Shown here one piece after another: positions 8,790-17,696 of a stretch of 64,000 nucleotides of DNA. A program made the translations under genes and the position numbers. The notes below the pieces were generated by a model. The model worked only from the letters and a program-made list of their open reading frames with translations, did not search any database and had not been told where the DNA came from. Source of the stretch: Variovorax sp. dw_308 (GTDB lineage Bacteria > Pseudomonadota > Gammaproteobacteria > Burkholderiales > Burkholderiaceae_C); NCBI RefSeq assembly GCF_019207085.1, contig NZ_JAATOM010000018.1:1-64000 (forward strand). The letters run 5' to 3'. Positions within the stretch are counted from its first letter, which is position 1. Each line of letters opens with the position of its first letter.

Positions 8790-9619
8790 GAACCCTTCGG
8801 TCCGAAGAGACGGAAGTGGGCGTACTTGGCTCGGTCAAACCGCAGTCCGGCGTCGCGCAGGATGGGCCTACCACGCAGCTCTGCCACATCAATGGTGGTA
8901 CCAGCCAGGGGAACGATGACCAGGTTGCCGTCAATGCGCTTGGCCTCATTCCAGCCACCGCGGTCGATGGGTGCGCATCCGATGATGGTCTGGGTACCAG
9001 GCCCTCCTGTCACTCCAACGAGGAGCGCCGGCGAGGTGTCCGGGTTCGCAATCAATCCAGGAATGCGGGACGCAAGCTGCCAGGCCTCGCGCATCCGATG
9101 AGCGATTTGCTGGTCGGTTGGCGGATTTGCCAGGTCGTAGCCAGGCACCACGCCCTCCGTTTCATTGACCGCCGGCTTGTTGTTCACCCGCACGAAGAGG
9201 AGCGGCCCATACTCCTGGGCGACCTTGACCAGGTCTTCCGTGCCCACAGGTTGGGTGGTACGCGCTGCCAGTTCCGGTGGAACGCCGAGGGGTCGAAACG
9301 CAAAGGCGCCGACTCCAGGGTGGTCGTTGAAGAACTTGTCCTTCAGTGCGCCAGCTGGTTTGCACACAGAAATCAGCGCCGTCTCCACCGCATCCGCCAT
9401 CTCCTTGGAGCCAAGCGGCCCAATGATTTCAACCTGCGCTTGCCGCTCGTTCTTGGCCAGCCACTCTCGAAACCGCGAGTTGGAGGCGCCCGCCTGATGC
9501 GAAACCGCTCGCTCGACGTGCGTGCCCTGGCCCACGTAGACCGGGTTGCCCTGCGCGTCAGATTGCCGCTAGACGCGGCAGCCGTTGTTCTCAACCGTGA
9601 TTCGAAGCGACGCCATCAT
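8790..9619 (-). pseudogene. GIY-YIG (LEM-3-like) nuclease-domain protein, broken
   Basis: From the ATG pair at 9614-9619 the frame reads MASLRITVENNGCRV, then an in-frame TAG at 9569-9571, then RQSDAQGNPVYVGQGTHVER. The second part matches the N-terminal GIY-YIG pattern (VY-x-DxxGNPxYVGxGT) of LEM-3-like prokaryotic proteins; TAG most simply replaced a TAC (Tyr) codon. The body stays open to about 8790 (RPILRDAGLRFDRAKYAHFRL), where family similarity stops at the junction with the ABC remnant. So there is one nonsense codon and a lost 3' end. The original function (DNA-cleaving or repair protein) is inferred from the domain. Confidence 0.55.
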
Positions 9620-9629
9620 GCCCTTGGCC

Positions 9630-10092
9630 GGTGCGGCGCCCCCTGAGAACTGTGAAGCCAATGACTTTTCTATCAGCTACAAGCCCAATGTGCTGGCGGC
9701 AGGCATCTCGCGATGCCGACGGACAGTAGAAGGGCCGACATCACCTCGGGTTACGACGTCAGCATCGTACGCGTAACGATAGCCGACTCAAGGCCCAAGG
9801 GCCAAGACCAAGCAGAATCTGTAGGGCACGGTCGAACCAAGCGGCCGTTGCAAGCAACTAGACAGTGTTCCCTCGTAGTCCGGCGTCGCCTGCGTCCCCG
9901 CGCGCCCGCTTTTCCGAGGCGGTTACTTCGGCAAAGGCACGAAGCCGCCAGCTGTTGGCGCTGGTGTAAATCCGCGTCTATTCGCTGGCGAGGGCTCGGT
10001 TTTCTGCGATCAGTGACCGAACAACATTCGAGTGATGAAGTGGCGATGGGCCCGTAGGGGCCATCGTTGTGTCGAGCCTTGCGGCCGCAAGA
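9630..10092. other. no gene; hairpin near right end
   Basis: No coding region recognised. CGATGGGCCC gta GGGGCCATCG (10045-10067) is a 10-bp stem with one mismatch, just beyond the IS21-derived fragment, and may lie near the old element boundary. I could not identify terminal inverted repeats or a target duplication. Confidence 0.35.
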
Positions 10093-10298
10093 TCAGAACG
10101 GCGCGTCGTGGTCGAAGTCCGGCGGTGCGCTGTTGGGAACAAGCTGATCGCGCAGGCCTGCTGGGCCTGCGGCCCGTAGACCGCCCAGACGGCCTCACGT
10201 ACGGCGTGCAGGCTCTCGAGCACCGCCAGCGCCTGCTCGGGCGACCAGTGGCTCGGCACCATGAACAACGGCGACGGTAGGGTCGAGCGTCGCGTCAT
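10093..10298 (-). pseudogene. small IS21-associated ORF, frameshifted
   Basis: Begins MTRRSTLPSPLFMVPSHWSPEQALAVLE (given in parts: MTRRSTLPSPLF, HWSPEQALAVLE) and would end APPDFDHDAPF at TGA 10093-10095. Joining the two ends needs a one-base shift near 10160. A small protein with this tail is often found directly after istB in IS21-type elements. Its ATG overlaps the istB stop (TAATG). Confidence 0.6.
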
Positions 10299-10700
10299 TA
10301 CGGGGCCTTGCTCGCGCGCGGCGACGGCTTGCGTGCAGCGCGCTCGGCCTTGCGCGCCGCCTCCCGTTCGTCGGCCTCCTTCTGGCGATAGGATTTGCCA
10401 TCGATGCGCAAGACCTCGGCGCGATGCATCAGCCGGTCGATCAACGAGACGACACAGGCTGCATTGGGGAACACCTCGGCCCATTCTGCGAACGGTTTGT
10501 TCGTGGTGGCCACCGTGCGCTCTTGTGTTGGTAGCGCCGGCTGATCAGCTCGAACAGCAGATCGGCATGGCGGTTCGAGTACGACAGGTAGCCGACCTCA
10601 TCGATCATGAGCAGGTCGGAGCGGCGCAGTGGCGAAGCCGCCGGCGCAAGGCCGAGTCGCTGACCAGCGACGCCAGCTCGCGCAGCAGTAGAGCCGCCGT
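10298..10700 (-). pseudogene. istB: IS21-family istB (ATPase helper) remnant
   Basis: The C-terminal third of IstB is clear: ATTNKPFAEWAEVFPNA followed by SLIDRLMHRAEVLRIDGKSY. Further upstream on the same strand, in shifted frames, are the LIDEVGYLSYSNRHADLLFEL-like region and ELASLVSDSALRR. The Walker A half is missing and at least two frameshifts separate the pieces. No istA is present. The 5' end runs directly into the MetX-like pseudogene near 10705. Confidence 0.75.
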
Positions 10701-10714
10701 GATAGTACTGTAGT

Positions 10715-11703
10715 TAGAAAATTCGCCAGTTCTTCCGACCACCATTTCGCGAAGCGCACCGTGCCATGCCCGCAGGTGTTGGCGCTCGACGGCACGACGA
10801 AAAGCCGTGCGTTCGGCAGATGGCCGATGGCGCGCTCCAAGGTTCCGGTTTCCTGCGGATTGCGCTCGTCGTCGGCGGACACGACAGTCAGCACGGGCGC
10901 CCGAAGTCCATCGAGACCGGGCGACGGATCGTAGTCGCGTGCGGCCTCGTACTGGTAGAGCAGGTCGTTGGCGTCCGTGTCGAGGCGTCGCGCCCGCAAG
11001 ACAGCCAGCCACCGGTCGGCAGCCTCGCGGTCGGGCGCGGCCTCTACGATGGCCAGCGTGCCGCCATTGATGCCACATTGAAGGCTTCCCCCCCGGCGCG
11101 GGCTGCGGGCGGCTGCTCGGTGTACTGCCCCTCCTGCCATTGCGGATCATTCCGGATGGCATCGATTCATCACGCGCCGCATCAACCAGTTGCGGCCCAA
11201 CATCGGCGCGGGCTGCGACCAGAGCGCAATGAGCGTGTCCATAACATCCGGATGGCGCACCCCCCACAGCCACGCGTGCATGCCGCCCATGGACGCCCTA
11301 GCACTACGCGCAGCTTGTGCAGGCCGAGGCCTTCGGTCACCAGCCGGTGCTGTGCGTCGACCATGTCCTCGTCGCCATAGCGCGGAAAGCCGGTGCCCAG
11401 CCCGTCCGAGGACTTGATGCTGCGGCCATGACCGATGGCATCCGCCGACACGATGAAATGCGTGGCTGCATCCAGCGGCTGGCCGGCTCCGAAGAGCTGG
11501 CCACCGAACTCCGGCGACAGCATGCCGCGGCCTGTGCCGTGCAGCACGAGCACCGGAGCGCCTGCGGGATTGCCAAGCACCGTGTAGCTGAGCCGCAGTT
11601 CCGGCAAGGTCTCGCCGCTGCGAAAACTCACGTCCCGCGCGATGAACATCCGTTCCGCCGGCGTACGCCAGGCCGCCTCTGTGGCCGACGGCGAGGTCTT
11701 CAT
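10715..11703 (-). pseudogene. MetX-like alpha/beta-fold hydrolase, multiply frameshifted
   Basis: The pieces lie in order over three frames. First MKTSPSATEAAWRTPAER through VLVLHGTGRGMLSPEFGG and SADAIGHGRS; after a one-base loss near 11300 come the nucleophile elbow ASMGGMHAWLWGVRHPD and RRVMN; after another shift near 11165, IDAIRNDPQWQEGQYTEQ; and after a third near 11080, GTLAIVEAAPDREAADRW to the C-terminal SSANTCGHGTVRFAKWW. This is the layout of homoserine-O-acetyltransferase-like hydrolases found in catabolic operons. Its ATG overlaps the VOC stop (ATGA), so it was the last gene of the operon. IS21 debris follows its end. Confidence 0.75.
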
Positions 11704-12116
11704 GGCAACGACGGCGCGGCCAGGAGTCCTTCGGCCTCCAGGTCAAAGTTCAACTCAAGCTTCAGGCCCAGCGGATCCTCGAGGAAGACCTGGTGCAGGT
11801 GCGTCCCCTTCAACGGCGACTCATCGAAATGGATGCCCGCGGAATGAAGCGACTCGCGGGTCAACAGGAGCCCGTGTGCCACCAGCGCGATGTGGTCGAG
11901 TCCGCCGCCGCCACGCGCCGGCGTTTCCTTCAGCAATGCATTCAGGTGCACGAGGGCATGGCCGCGGGCGTAGAGCCAGTAACCCGGGTACCGCAGGTTC
12001 GGCCGATAGCCCTGCGTCAAGCCGAGTGTGCGGGTATAGAACGCGAGCAGCACCGGAAGGTCGGCGGGTGCGCAGCCCACCGTGAAGTGATGGAGTGTCG
12101 AAACGTTGGCGATCAT
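11700..12116 (-). CDS. VOC-family dioxygenase-like protein
   Basis: A 138-aa single-domain vicinal-oxygen-chelate protein from the ATG at 12116. The likely metal ligands are His in TLHHFTVGC, His in GGLDHIALVAHG and Glu in DPLGLKLELNFD, the extradiol/glyoxalase triad. Both ends overlap neighbours by ATGA (hydroxylase upstream, hydrolase pseudogene downstream), giving tight translational coupling. Probably cleaves or isomerises the product of the adjacent hydroxylase. It is much shorter than the VOC protein at 3885-4469. Confidence 0.8.
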   Translation of the reverse strand: MIANVSTLHHFTVGCAPADLPVLLAFYTRTLGLTQGYRPNLRYPGYWLYARGHALVHLNALLKETPARGGGGLDHIALVAHGLLLTRESLHSAGIHFDESPLKGTHLHQVFLEDPLGLKLELNFDLEAEGLLAAPSLP

Positions 12117-13723
12117 GCGGTGCTTCCCTGCGTGGCACGGCATAACACCGTGTCCATCGCGTTGCCAAGAACTCCAGCCGCGTATTTTGCGCCGCCTCGC
12201 GAACGCCAGGCCACGTGGCCGTCCGGCCGTACCAGCACCGCACCGTCTGCGTCGATGCCGTAGGCCTGCAGCCAGTCGACGCCGTCCTTCTGGCGTTCGT
12301 CGCCGATGACCACGCATTCGATGCGCGGCGGCGACAGCCCTGCCGCCGCATCGCGCCACGCCATACCCCGGGGCGCCGTCAGGAGCACAAACCCGCGACC
12401 CAGGTAGTCGAGCGTGGACTGGGTGTGTTCGTCCGGTGCGAGTGCCACATGCGGCGCGCGGCAACCCGGCGTTGCACTGGGCGCGTACTGCAGCACCGGG
12501 TCTTCGACATGGTGTTCGGTTCCGTCAGACATCACGGCCCCGGCGGCGTAGTTGGCACCGAAGATCAGTCCGACCTCGTTGAGGAATTCCTTGCGAGGCA
12601 GGACAGCCTTCTCTTGGCGAGCCGTGCGACCCATCGACAGTGCATTCAGGAGGCTCGTCTGCGTCACCGCCTGCCCGACGCGCCGCCGCTCGGTGTCATA
12701 GGTGTCCAGCAAGGCGTCGCCAGCTTCGCCGTTGACGACAGCCGCCAGTTTCCACGCCAGGTTCTGGGCGTCCTGTACGCCGGTGTTCAGGCCGAAGCCG
12801 CCGGTCGGTGGCATCTCGTGCGCCGCGTCGCCGGCAAGCAGCACAAGCCCTGCGCGGTAGCGCTGGGCGACCAACGCCGAGGCCTTCCATGCGCCGACGC
12901 CAAGCACATCGACCGCGATGTCGCCGGCGCCCACGGCCCGGCGAATGATCTCGACGCAAAAGTCGGGAGTGAACTGCTCGGGCGTATAGCCGTAGTGCGC
13001 CAGCGAGGTGACGAGGAAGCCCCAACGATCGGTGCCGTTGATGGTCATGAAAGTGCCGCGCAGTTCCGGCTGCTCGATGAGGTACAGCCCGGCGGGCCGC
13101 TCGGTCACCCAGGGCGTAAGATCGACCCGGCAATGGATGTTGACGCTGTCGTACACGTCGCGCTCGCCGTCGCGCTCGATGCCCAGTTCTCGCCGGATGC
13201 GGCTCTGCGACCCGTCGGCCGCGATCATGTAACGGGCACGGACGTCTTGTTCCCGTCCTTCGCGGTCGCGGATGCGTGCACGCACGCCATCGCCTTCGAC
13301 GTGCCACCCGACCAGTTCTGTGCCAAAGCGTATACGTCCCGGGCCATCGGCTTCGGCCCGGTGGCGCAGCACCGGCTCCAGCACGTCCTGCGAGCAGCCG
13401 CAGTTGCCCGTGATCGAGTACGCCTGGCTGGCTGCTCCGCGCGTGGGGACCAGCCGATTGATCTCGCGTCCGGCAAGGCTCTCTGCCCACATCACCATGC
13501 CATTGAACCGCGCGGGCATCGCGACGGCGCGAATCGCGTCTTCGAGGCCGATCTGACGGTACATCTCCATGGTGCGGGCATTGAGCGCACGGGCCTTGGG
13601 CAGCGTGGCCGTGCTTTCATGGCGCTCGATCAGCAGCGAGTCGACGCCGAAGTGCGACAGATAGACAGAAGCGGTGAGGCCCACAGGGCCGCCACCAATG
13701 ATCAGGACGGGAATCTCCAGCAT
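12113..13723 (-). CDS. FAD-dependent aromatic monooxygenase (PheA/TfdB type)
   Basis: A 536-aa flavoprotein hydroxylase. FAD motif 1 is IIGGGPVGLTASVYLSHFG (residues about 8-26), the DG motif is in YMIAADGSQSRIRRELG, and motif 2 is GDAAHEMPPTGGFGLNTG. The C-terminal thioredoxin-like region ends with LVRPDGHVAWR. It shares the domain plan of 2060-3772 but is clearly divergent, so this is an older duplication or separate acquisition rather than a recent copy. The substrate is unknown; the neighbouring hydrolase and VOC gene suggest an aromatic acid or phenol. Confidence 0.9.
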   Translation of the reverse strand: MLEIPVLIIGGGPVGLTASVYLSHFGVDSLLIERHESTATLPKARALNARTMEMYRQIGLEDAIRAVAMPARFNGMVMWAESLAGREINRLVPTRGAASQAYSITGNCGCSQDVLEPVLRHRAEADGPGRIRFGTELVGWHVEGDGVRARIRDREGREQDVRARYMIAADGSQSRIRRELGIERDGERDVYDSVNIHCRVDLTPWVTERPAGLYLIEQPELRGTFMTINGTDRWGFLVTSLAHYGYTPEQFTPDFCVEIIRRAVGAGDIAVDVLGVGAWKASALVAQRYRAGLVLLAGDAAHEMPPTGGFGLNTGVQDAQNLAWKLAAVVNGEAGDALLDTYDTERRRVGQAVTQTSLLNALSMGRTARQEKAVLPRKEFLNEVGLIFGANYAAGAVMSDGTEHHVEDPVLQYAPSATPGCRAPHVALAPDEHTQSTLDYLGRGFVLLTAPRGMAWRDAAAGLSPPRIECVVIGDERQKDGVDWLQAYGIDADGAVLVRPDGHVAWRSRGGAKYAAGVLGNAMDTVLCRATQGSTA

Positions 13724-13768
13724 GTGTCAGGTCTCCAGGCGCCACGTGGCGCACACAGGTTCAGGCGC

Positions 13769-14551
13769 TCAGGCCAGGAATTCGATCAGGTGCCGGGCCA
13801 CCAAAGCCGGCGCCTGGGTCACGGCCAGATGGCCCACGTCGGGCAGCACGATGCTTCGGCTGCCAGGAATGCTTTGGGCCAGGGCTAGGGTGAGTGCGGT
13901 GGGCACTACACGATCCAGCGCACCGGCGATCAGCAGCGTCGGCTTCGCGATGCGGCTGATGTCCAGGTTGGGCATTTCGCCTGTGGCCGCGGCCCGCCGT
14001 TCGGAACGCGCCGAACGTACTGGCGCCGAAGCAAAGTGACGCCGGGCGACCGGATTCGCCTGTAGGTAGGCCGACGGGTAGAAGTATTCAGCCATCTGCA
14101 CCGCCGATTCGGGCAGCTCGCCGCGCAGCCGTGCCAGCGCTTGCGCTACTTCAGGATTGGCCTGCGCGAGCGACGCTTGGAGCGGCCAGGTGCTGCCCAG
14201 CACCAAACGCCGGATCGCATCCGGCTGCCGCACTGCCAGGGCCTGCGCGACACGTCCACCGAAAGAGGTGCCGAACACATGGGCCGTCGAATGGCCCAGC
14301 GCATCTAGCAGCGCCTTGGCATCGTCGGCGAGCATCGCCAGGGTGGCGGGTTGTTCGGGATTGGCGGTGTCACCGCAGTCGCGTTGGTCGTAGGTGATGA
14401 CCGTGAAGTGCTCGGCGAGCGCGGGCCGGACGAGTGCGAATTGCCGCCTGCTGCCTTCGGCGCCGTGCAGCAGCAGCAGGGGTGGCCCGCTGCCTTCCAC
14501 TTCGTATGCAGTGCGTGTCTCGTTCAGTTCCAGAGTGTCCGACAAGGTCAC
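13769..14551 (-). CDS. alpha/beta-fold hydrolase
   Basis: A 260-aa hydrolase of the PcaD/MhpC-like group. Visible are the oxyanion LLLLHGAEGSRRQF, an ITYDQRDCGDT strand, the nucleophile elbow GTSFGGRVAQAL (Ser near 95), a DRVVPTA acid loop and His in LPDVGHLAVTQ. Enol-lactonase or C-C bond hydrolase (meta-cleavage product hydrolase) are the best guesses. It lies 6 bp after the Bug gene and before the hydroxylase in the same operon. Confidence 0.85.
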   Translation of the reverse strand: MTLSDTLELNETRTAYEVEGSGPPLLLLHGAEGSRRQFALVRPALAEHFTVITYDQRDCGDTANPEQPATLAMLADDAKALLDALGHSTAHVFGTSFGGRVAQALAVRQPDAIRRLVLGSTWPLQASLAQANPEVAQALARLRGELPESAVQMAEYFYPSAYLQANPVARRHFASAPVRSARSERRAAATGEMPNLDISRIAKPTLLIAGALDRVVPTALTLALAQSIPGSRSIVLPDVGHLAVTQAPALVARHLIEFLA

Positions 14552-14557
14552 GCCCCT

Positions 14558-15520
14558 TCAGCTCATCTCGATGCCCAGCGGGGGCAGCAGCTGGTGGTAG
14601 CGCTCGATCTCCGCAGTGACATAGGCTTTGAAAGCGTCCGGGCGCTGGCCGTCCGGCTCGGCACCGCTCTCGTGGGCGAACTTGACGAAGGCGGGTGCCT
14701 GAGCGGCATTGGCCATGGTCTGGTGCAGGGACTCCAACAGCGGGGCCGGCAGCTTGGCGGGTGCCCACACGCCGCTCCAGGCCGGGATGTCCTGCACATT
14801 CAGGCGCGATTCGGCGAAGGTGGGTACCTCGGGGAACAGCGTGGATCGCGTGGTGCCCGAGATGCCCAGCGCGCGCAGTTGCCCAGCCTTGATCTGCTGG
14901 TATGCGACCGAAGGCGAAAGAAAAGCGCAGTCGACCGTTCCGGCGATCAGGTCCGTGGTCGGCGTGCCCTTGAAAGGAACGTGGACCAGGTCCACGCCCA
15001 CGCCCTTGCAGAACAGCACACCGATGACATGCGTGGTGTTGCCCACGCCAGACGAACCGAAGTTGAGGAACCCCGGCTTGGCCTTGGCGGCAGCGATGAA
15101 CTCGTCGATGGTCTTGTACGGCGACTTGTCGCTGACCAGCAGAGCGAAGCCCGACGAGCGCGTGAGGCGCGTCACCGGCGTGAAATCGGCAATCGAGTCG
15201 AAGGGCAGCTTCTTCATCAGCACCGCGTTCGTCGTGAAGCCGCCGGTGGTGTAGAGGACCGTGTTGCCGTCCGGCCGTGCGCGCGCCACCTCGAGGGCGC
15301 CCAGGGACCCCCCCGCGCCGGCCTTGTTGTCCACGATCACGGGCCGCCCCGTGCCCTTGGTGATGGCGTCGGCGAGGATGCGCGCCGTGATGTCGGTGCC
15401 GCTGCCGGCAGAAAAAGGCACCACAATGCGAAGCGGCTGTGAGCCCTGGGCCTGCGCCCCGCGAGGCACCAATGCCGTGGCGGCCAGTGCGCCGATGAAG
15501 GACCTGCGGTCTTGAAGCAT
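14558..15520 (-). CDS. Bug/TctC-family periplasmic substrate-binding protein
   Basis: A 320-aa tripartite-tricarboxylate-transporter receptor. The ATG at 15520 has AGGAG upstream. The N-terminus MLQDRRSFIGALAATALV resembles a Tat/Sec signal (RRxF), with cleavage near GAQAQG. Family motifs are LRIVVPFSAGSGTDITAR, VDNKAGAGGSLG and DGNTVLYTTGG. It heads the second aromatic operon, the same position as the Bug gene at 5363-6352 in the first. Confidence 0.9.
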   Translation of the reverse strand: MLQDRRSFIGALAATALVPRGAQAQGSQPLRIVVPFSAGSGTDITARILADAITKGTGRPVIVDNKAGAGGSLGALEVARARPDGNTVLYTTGGFTTNAVLMKKLPFDSIADFTPVTRLTRSSGFALLVSDKSPYKTIDEFIAAAKAKPGFLNFGSSGVGNTTHVIGVLFCKGVGVDLVHVPFKGTPTTDLIAGTVDCAFLSPSVAYQQIKAGQLRALGISGTTRSTLFPEVPTFAESRLNVQDIPAWSGVWAPAKLPAPLLESLHQTMANAAQAPAFVKFAHESGAEPDGQRPDAFKAYVTAEIERYHQLLPPLGIEMS

Positions 15521-15650
15521 GCTTGTCTCCTGTTCTTGTGATTCCTGCAACCAGGCGGTTCAGGAGAGGCACAAGGTTAGGGGCGGCCGGCAAGCGCGTC
15601 CAAGCACATCTTCTGATCGGGTCGATAAGCCGCCGGCATCGGCGCTCTGA

Positions 15651-16577
15651 TCAGGCGAGGGTGGCGTTGGGCCAGCGTCCCTCGCGCACATGCGCCTCGA
15701 TTGCTTCTCGCAGCACCTCCATCACGCCCTCGGTGGCCCGCGATGCGGGGCGGTCCGACGCGCGGGCGATCACGCGATGCAGGAACAACCCGTCGATGGG
15801 AATGGCCCGCAGCCGGCCGGCGTCCAGATCTTCCTGCACGGCAGCGGCGAAGTGGGCCGTGACGCCAACGCCGGCCATGACCAGCCGCCGTGCCACTTCG
15901 GCCGTCTCGACTTCGACCACCTGGTTGAGCTCGATCTTTGCGCGCGCGGCTGCCACCTCCAGCTCGAGCCTCACGCCCGACTTGATCCGGCCCGTCATCA
16001 CCAGCGGCACGCCATCGAGGTCGCGCACTCGAACCTTTTTCAACCTGGAAAAGCGCGCGTCGTCATGCCGTGCAATCAGGCAGACCTGTTCTTTCATCAG
16101 CGGGATACTCTGCACGTTCGCTCGCTCCACAGGCTCGATCAGCAAAGCGACGTCCACTTCGCCTTGCGCCAGCATTTGCTGCAGCGAGGGTGCAAAGCCT
16201 TCGATGATGCGCAGGCGCACGTCGGGAAAACGCTCGAGTACGGCCTTGGTGAGCAGCACGGTCAGCTGCTGAGCGAGCCCTGGCGACAGGCCTACAGCCA
16301 CGGGCCCGCGCGGTTCGCGCTGGCGCACCACAAGGTCGGTCTTCATCTGCTCCGCGTAACGCAGCAGGAATACCGCGCGCTCGAGCAACAGGAGTGCTTC
16401 TTCGGTTGGGGCGGCGCCCCTCGCGTGACGCTCGAATAGTCGTACGCCGAGTTCCTCTTCCAACAACTGTATCTGACGGCTAAGCGCGGGCTGCGTCACA
16501 TGCAGGACGCCTGCTGCCCTGCCGTAGTGCTGCTGCGTAGCGAGTGCGACGAAGTAGCGGAGTTGACGCAGGTCCAT
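15651..16577 (-). CDS. LysR-family transcriptional regulator
   Basis: A 308-aa LTTR starting MDLRQLRYFVALATQQHYGR. The helix-turn-helix is in AAGVLHVTQPALSRQIQLLE, followed by the DxRLRIIEGF-type effector domain. It lies 130 bp upstream of the Bug gene in the same direction, unusual for an LTTR, which normally faces its target. It may therefore be co-transcribed with, or act on, the operon it precedes. Confidence 0.9.
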   Translation of the reverse strand: MDLRQLRYFVALATQQHYGRAAGVLHVTQPALSRQIQLLEEELGVRLFERHARGAAPTEEALLLLERAVFLLRYAEQMKTDLVVRQREPRGPVAVGLSPGLAQQLTVLLTKAVLERFPDVRLRIIEGFAPSLQQMLAQGEVDVALLIEPVERANVQSIPLMKEQVCLIARHDDARFSRLKKVRVRDLDGVPLVMTGRIKSGVRLELEVAAARAKIELNQVVEVETAEVARRLVMAGVGVTAHFAAAVQEDLDAGRLRAIPIDGLFLHRVIARASDRPASRATEGVMEVLREAIEAHVREGRWPNATLA

Positions 16578-16608
16578 GCGGCAATCGTAGCCTGTTCACT
16601 TTTCCGAA

Positions 16609-16670
16609 TCGCGAGCGCCGTGGAACAGTCGTGAATGACAGCATTCAGAGTCTGTACTCGACGCTCGCGA
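16609..16670. promoter_or_regulatory. inverted repeats upstream of LysR gene
   Basis: TCGCGAGCG (16609-16617) and CGCTCGCGA (16662-16670) are a perfect 9-bp inverted pair, and inside them TGAATG-acag-CATTCA (16632-16647) is another perfect palindrome. They lie 32-93 bp before the LysR start. They could be an autoregulatory operator or a hairpin; nothing else is coded between the LysR and TetR genes. Confidence 0.35.
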
Positions 16671-16766
16671 TGCGGCTCGCGTCAGGCACCGTGCCCTTCA
16701 AGTCGGAGAGTCCACTTCCCGGCGTAGGCGCTCCCATCGGAACCGGGGCGAACTCCGTGTCATCGC

Positions 16767-17615
16767 TCAATTCCGAGCGCGCTGACCCGTCGCGCGTTTG
16801 GCCGGCTGCGCGAGCCAACGCTCCATGCCATCAAGCAGAAGTTTCAGGCCCGCGTCGAAGGCCGTCTTCGTGTCGACCTTCGAGAACGCCTCGGCGAAGA
16901 AGTGCGCGTCAGGGTACTCCGCTTCCGAGGTCATCCGGATGCGGCTGCGGATGTACTCGCCATGCTCCGCCGGCAACTGGCGATTGACCTCGGCGTATGC
17001 GGAAGTCATGACGTACTGCATGAACAGGTGGTAGCCCAATGCGCATTGTTCCGGCGTGAAGCCTCCCGCCCTGAAAATGCTGGCAATCCTGTTGAGATAA
17101 ACCATCCCGTAGTCAGTTTCGCCGGGGCCCACCTGCTGGAAGAGGCGGAAGCGGTTGTGGGACATGAGGTAGCGCAGTACGCCGCCGTACTTCCTCATGA
17201 CGTCGAAGATCGCGTGGGCGTGATCCTCCATGTTGCTGCGCCAGTTCTCCTTGGTCAGCGGACGCAGTTGCTGGACGCGGTCCATGAAGTACCGGTTGAT
17301 CACCCCGGAGATCAACTCATCCCTGCTGCCGGCGTAGTAGTGGATCAAGGCGGGCGTCACGCCGAAGTGCCGCGCCAGTCCGACGATCGACAACTCGTTG
17401 AGCGGCTCCACCATCGCCAGTTCGACAGCCTTGTTGAGGATCTCTTCCCTCGAAATCATCGGAGTGACCGAAGGATCGAGGCCATCGACCTTGCTCGGAC
17501 GGCCGCGCCGACGCGGTACTGCCGGCGTCTCGATCCCGCTCTTCGGCGCCCGTGGTTTCCGCCCTGCCGGCACGGCGGAGGGCACTGGGTTCAATGTCTT
17601 GCCTGATGTCTTCAT
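16767..17615 (-). CDS. TetR-family transcriptional regulator
   Basis: A 282-aa TetR repressor. A basic, disordered N-terminal tail (about 50 residues with PRRRGRPSK) precedes the HTH: SREEILNKAVELAMVEPL, LSIVGLARHFGVTPALIHYY (recognition helix about residues 85-100). The C-terminal ligand domain is long. It is divergent from the hydrolase/ligase operon at 17697, with AT-rich palindromes between them, so it very likely represses that operon. The inducer is probably the aromatic acid or its CoA ester, by analogy with other TetR regulators of CoA pathways. Confidence 0.88.
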   Translation of the reverse strand: MKTSGKTLNPVPSAVPAGRKPRAPKSGIETPAVPRRRGRPSKVDGLDPSVTPMISREEILNKAVELAMVEPLNELSIVGLARHFGVTPALIHYYAGSRDELISGVINRYFMDRVQQLRPLTKENWRSNMEDHAHAIFDVMRKYGGVLRYLMSHNRFRLFQQVGPGETDYGMVYLNRIASIFRAGGFTPEQCALGYHLFMQYVMTSAYAEVNRQLPAEHGEYIRSRIRMTSEAEYPDAHFFAEAFSKVDTKTAFDAGLKLLLDGMERWLAQPAKRATGQRARN

Positions 17616-17631
17616 AGGGGCTTTCTGCCTG

Positions 17632-17684
17632 TTTGACGCACCATTAATTTTGCCCTACATTTAATTAATGCGTAGTTAATTAAC
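17632..17684 (+). promoter_or_regulatory. promoter/operator of the TetR-controlled operon
   Basis: TTTGACGCACCATTAAT (17632-17648) is shared with the MFS promoter at 26131-26188. On the plus strand it offers a -35 TTGACG (17633-17638), 17 bp, then -10 TACATT (17656-17661). Two AT palindromes follow, TTAATTAA (17661-17668) and GTTAATTAAC (17675-17684), plausible TetR half-sites. GGAG for the first gene is at 17685-17688. Confidence 0.55.
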
Positions 17685-17696
17685 GGAGACAACAGC

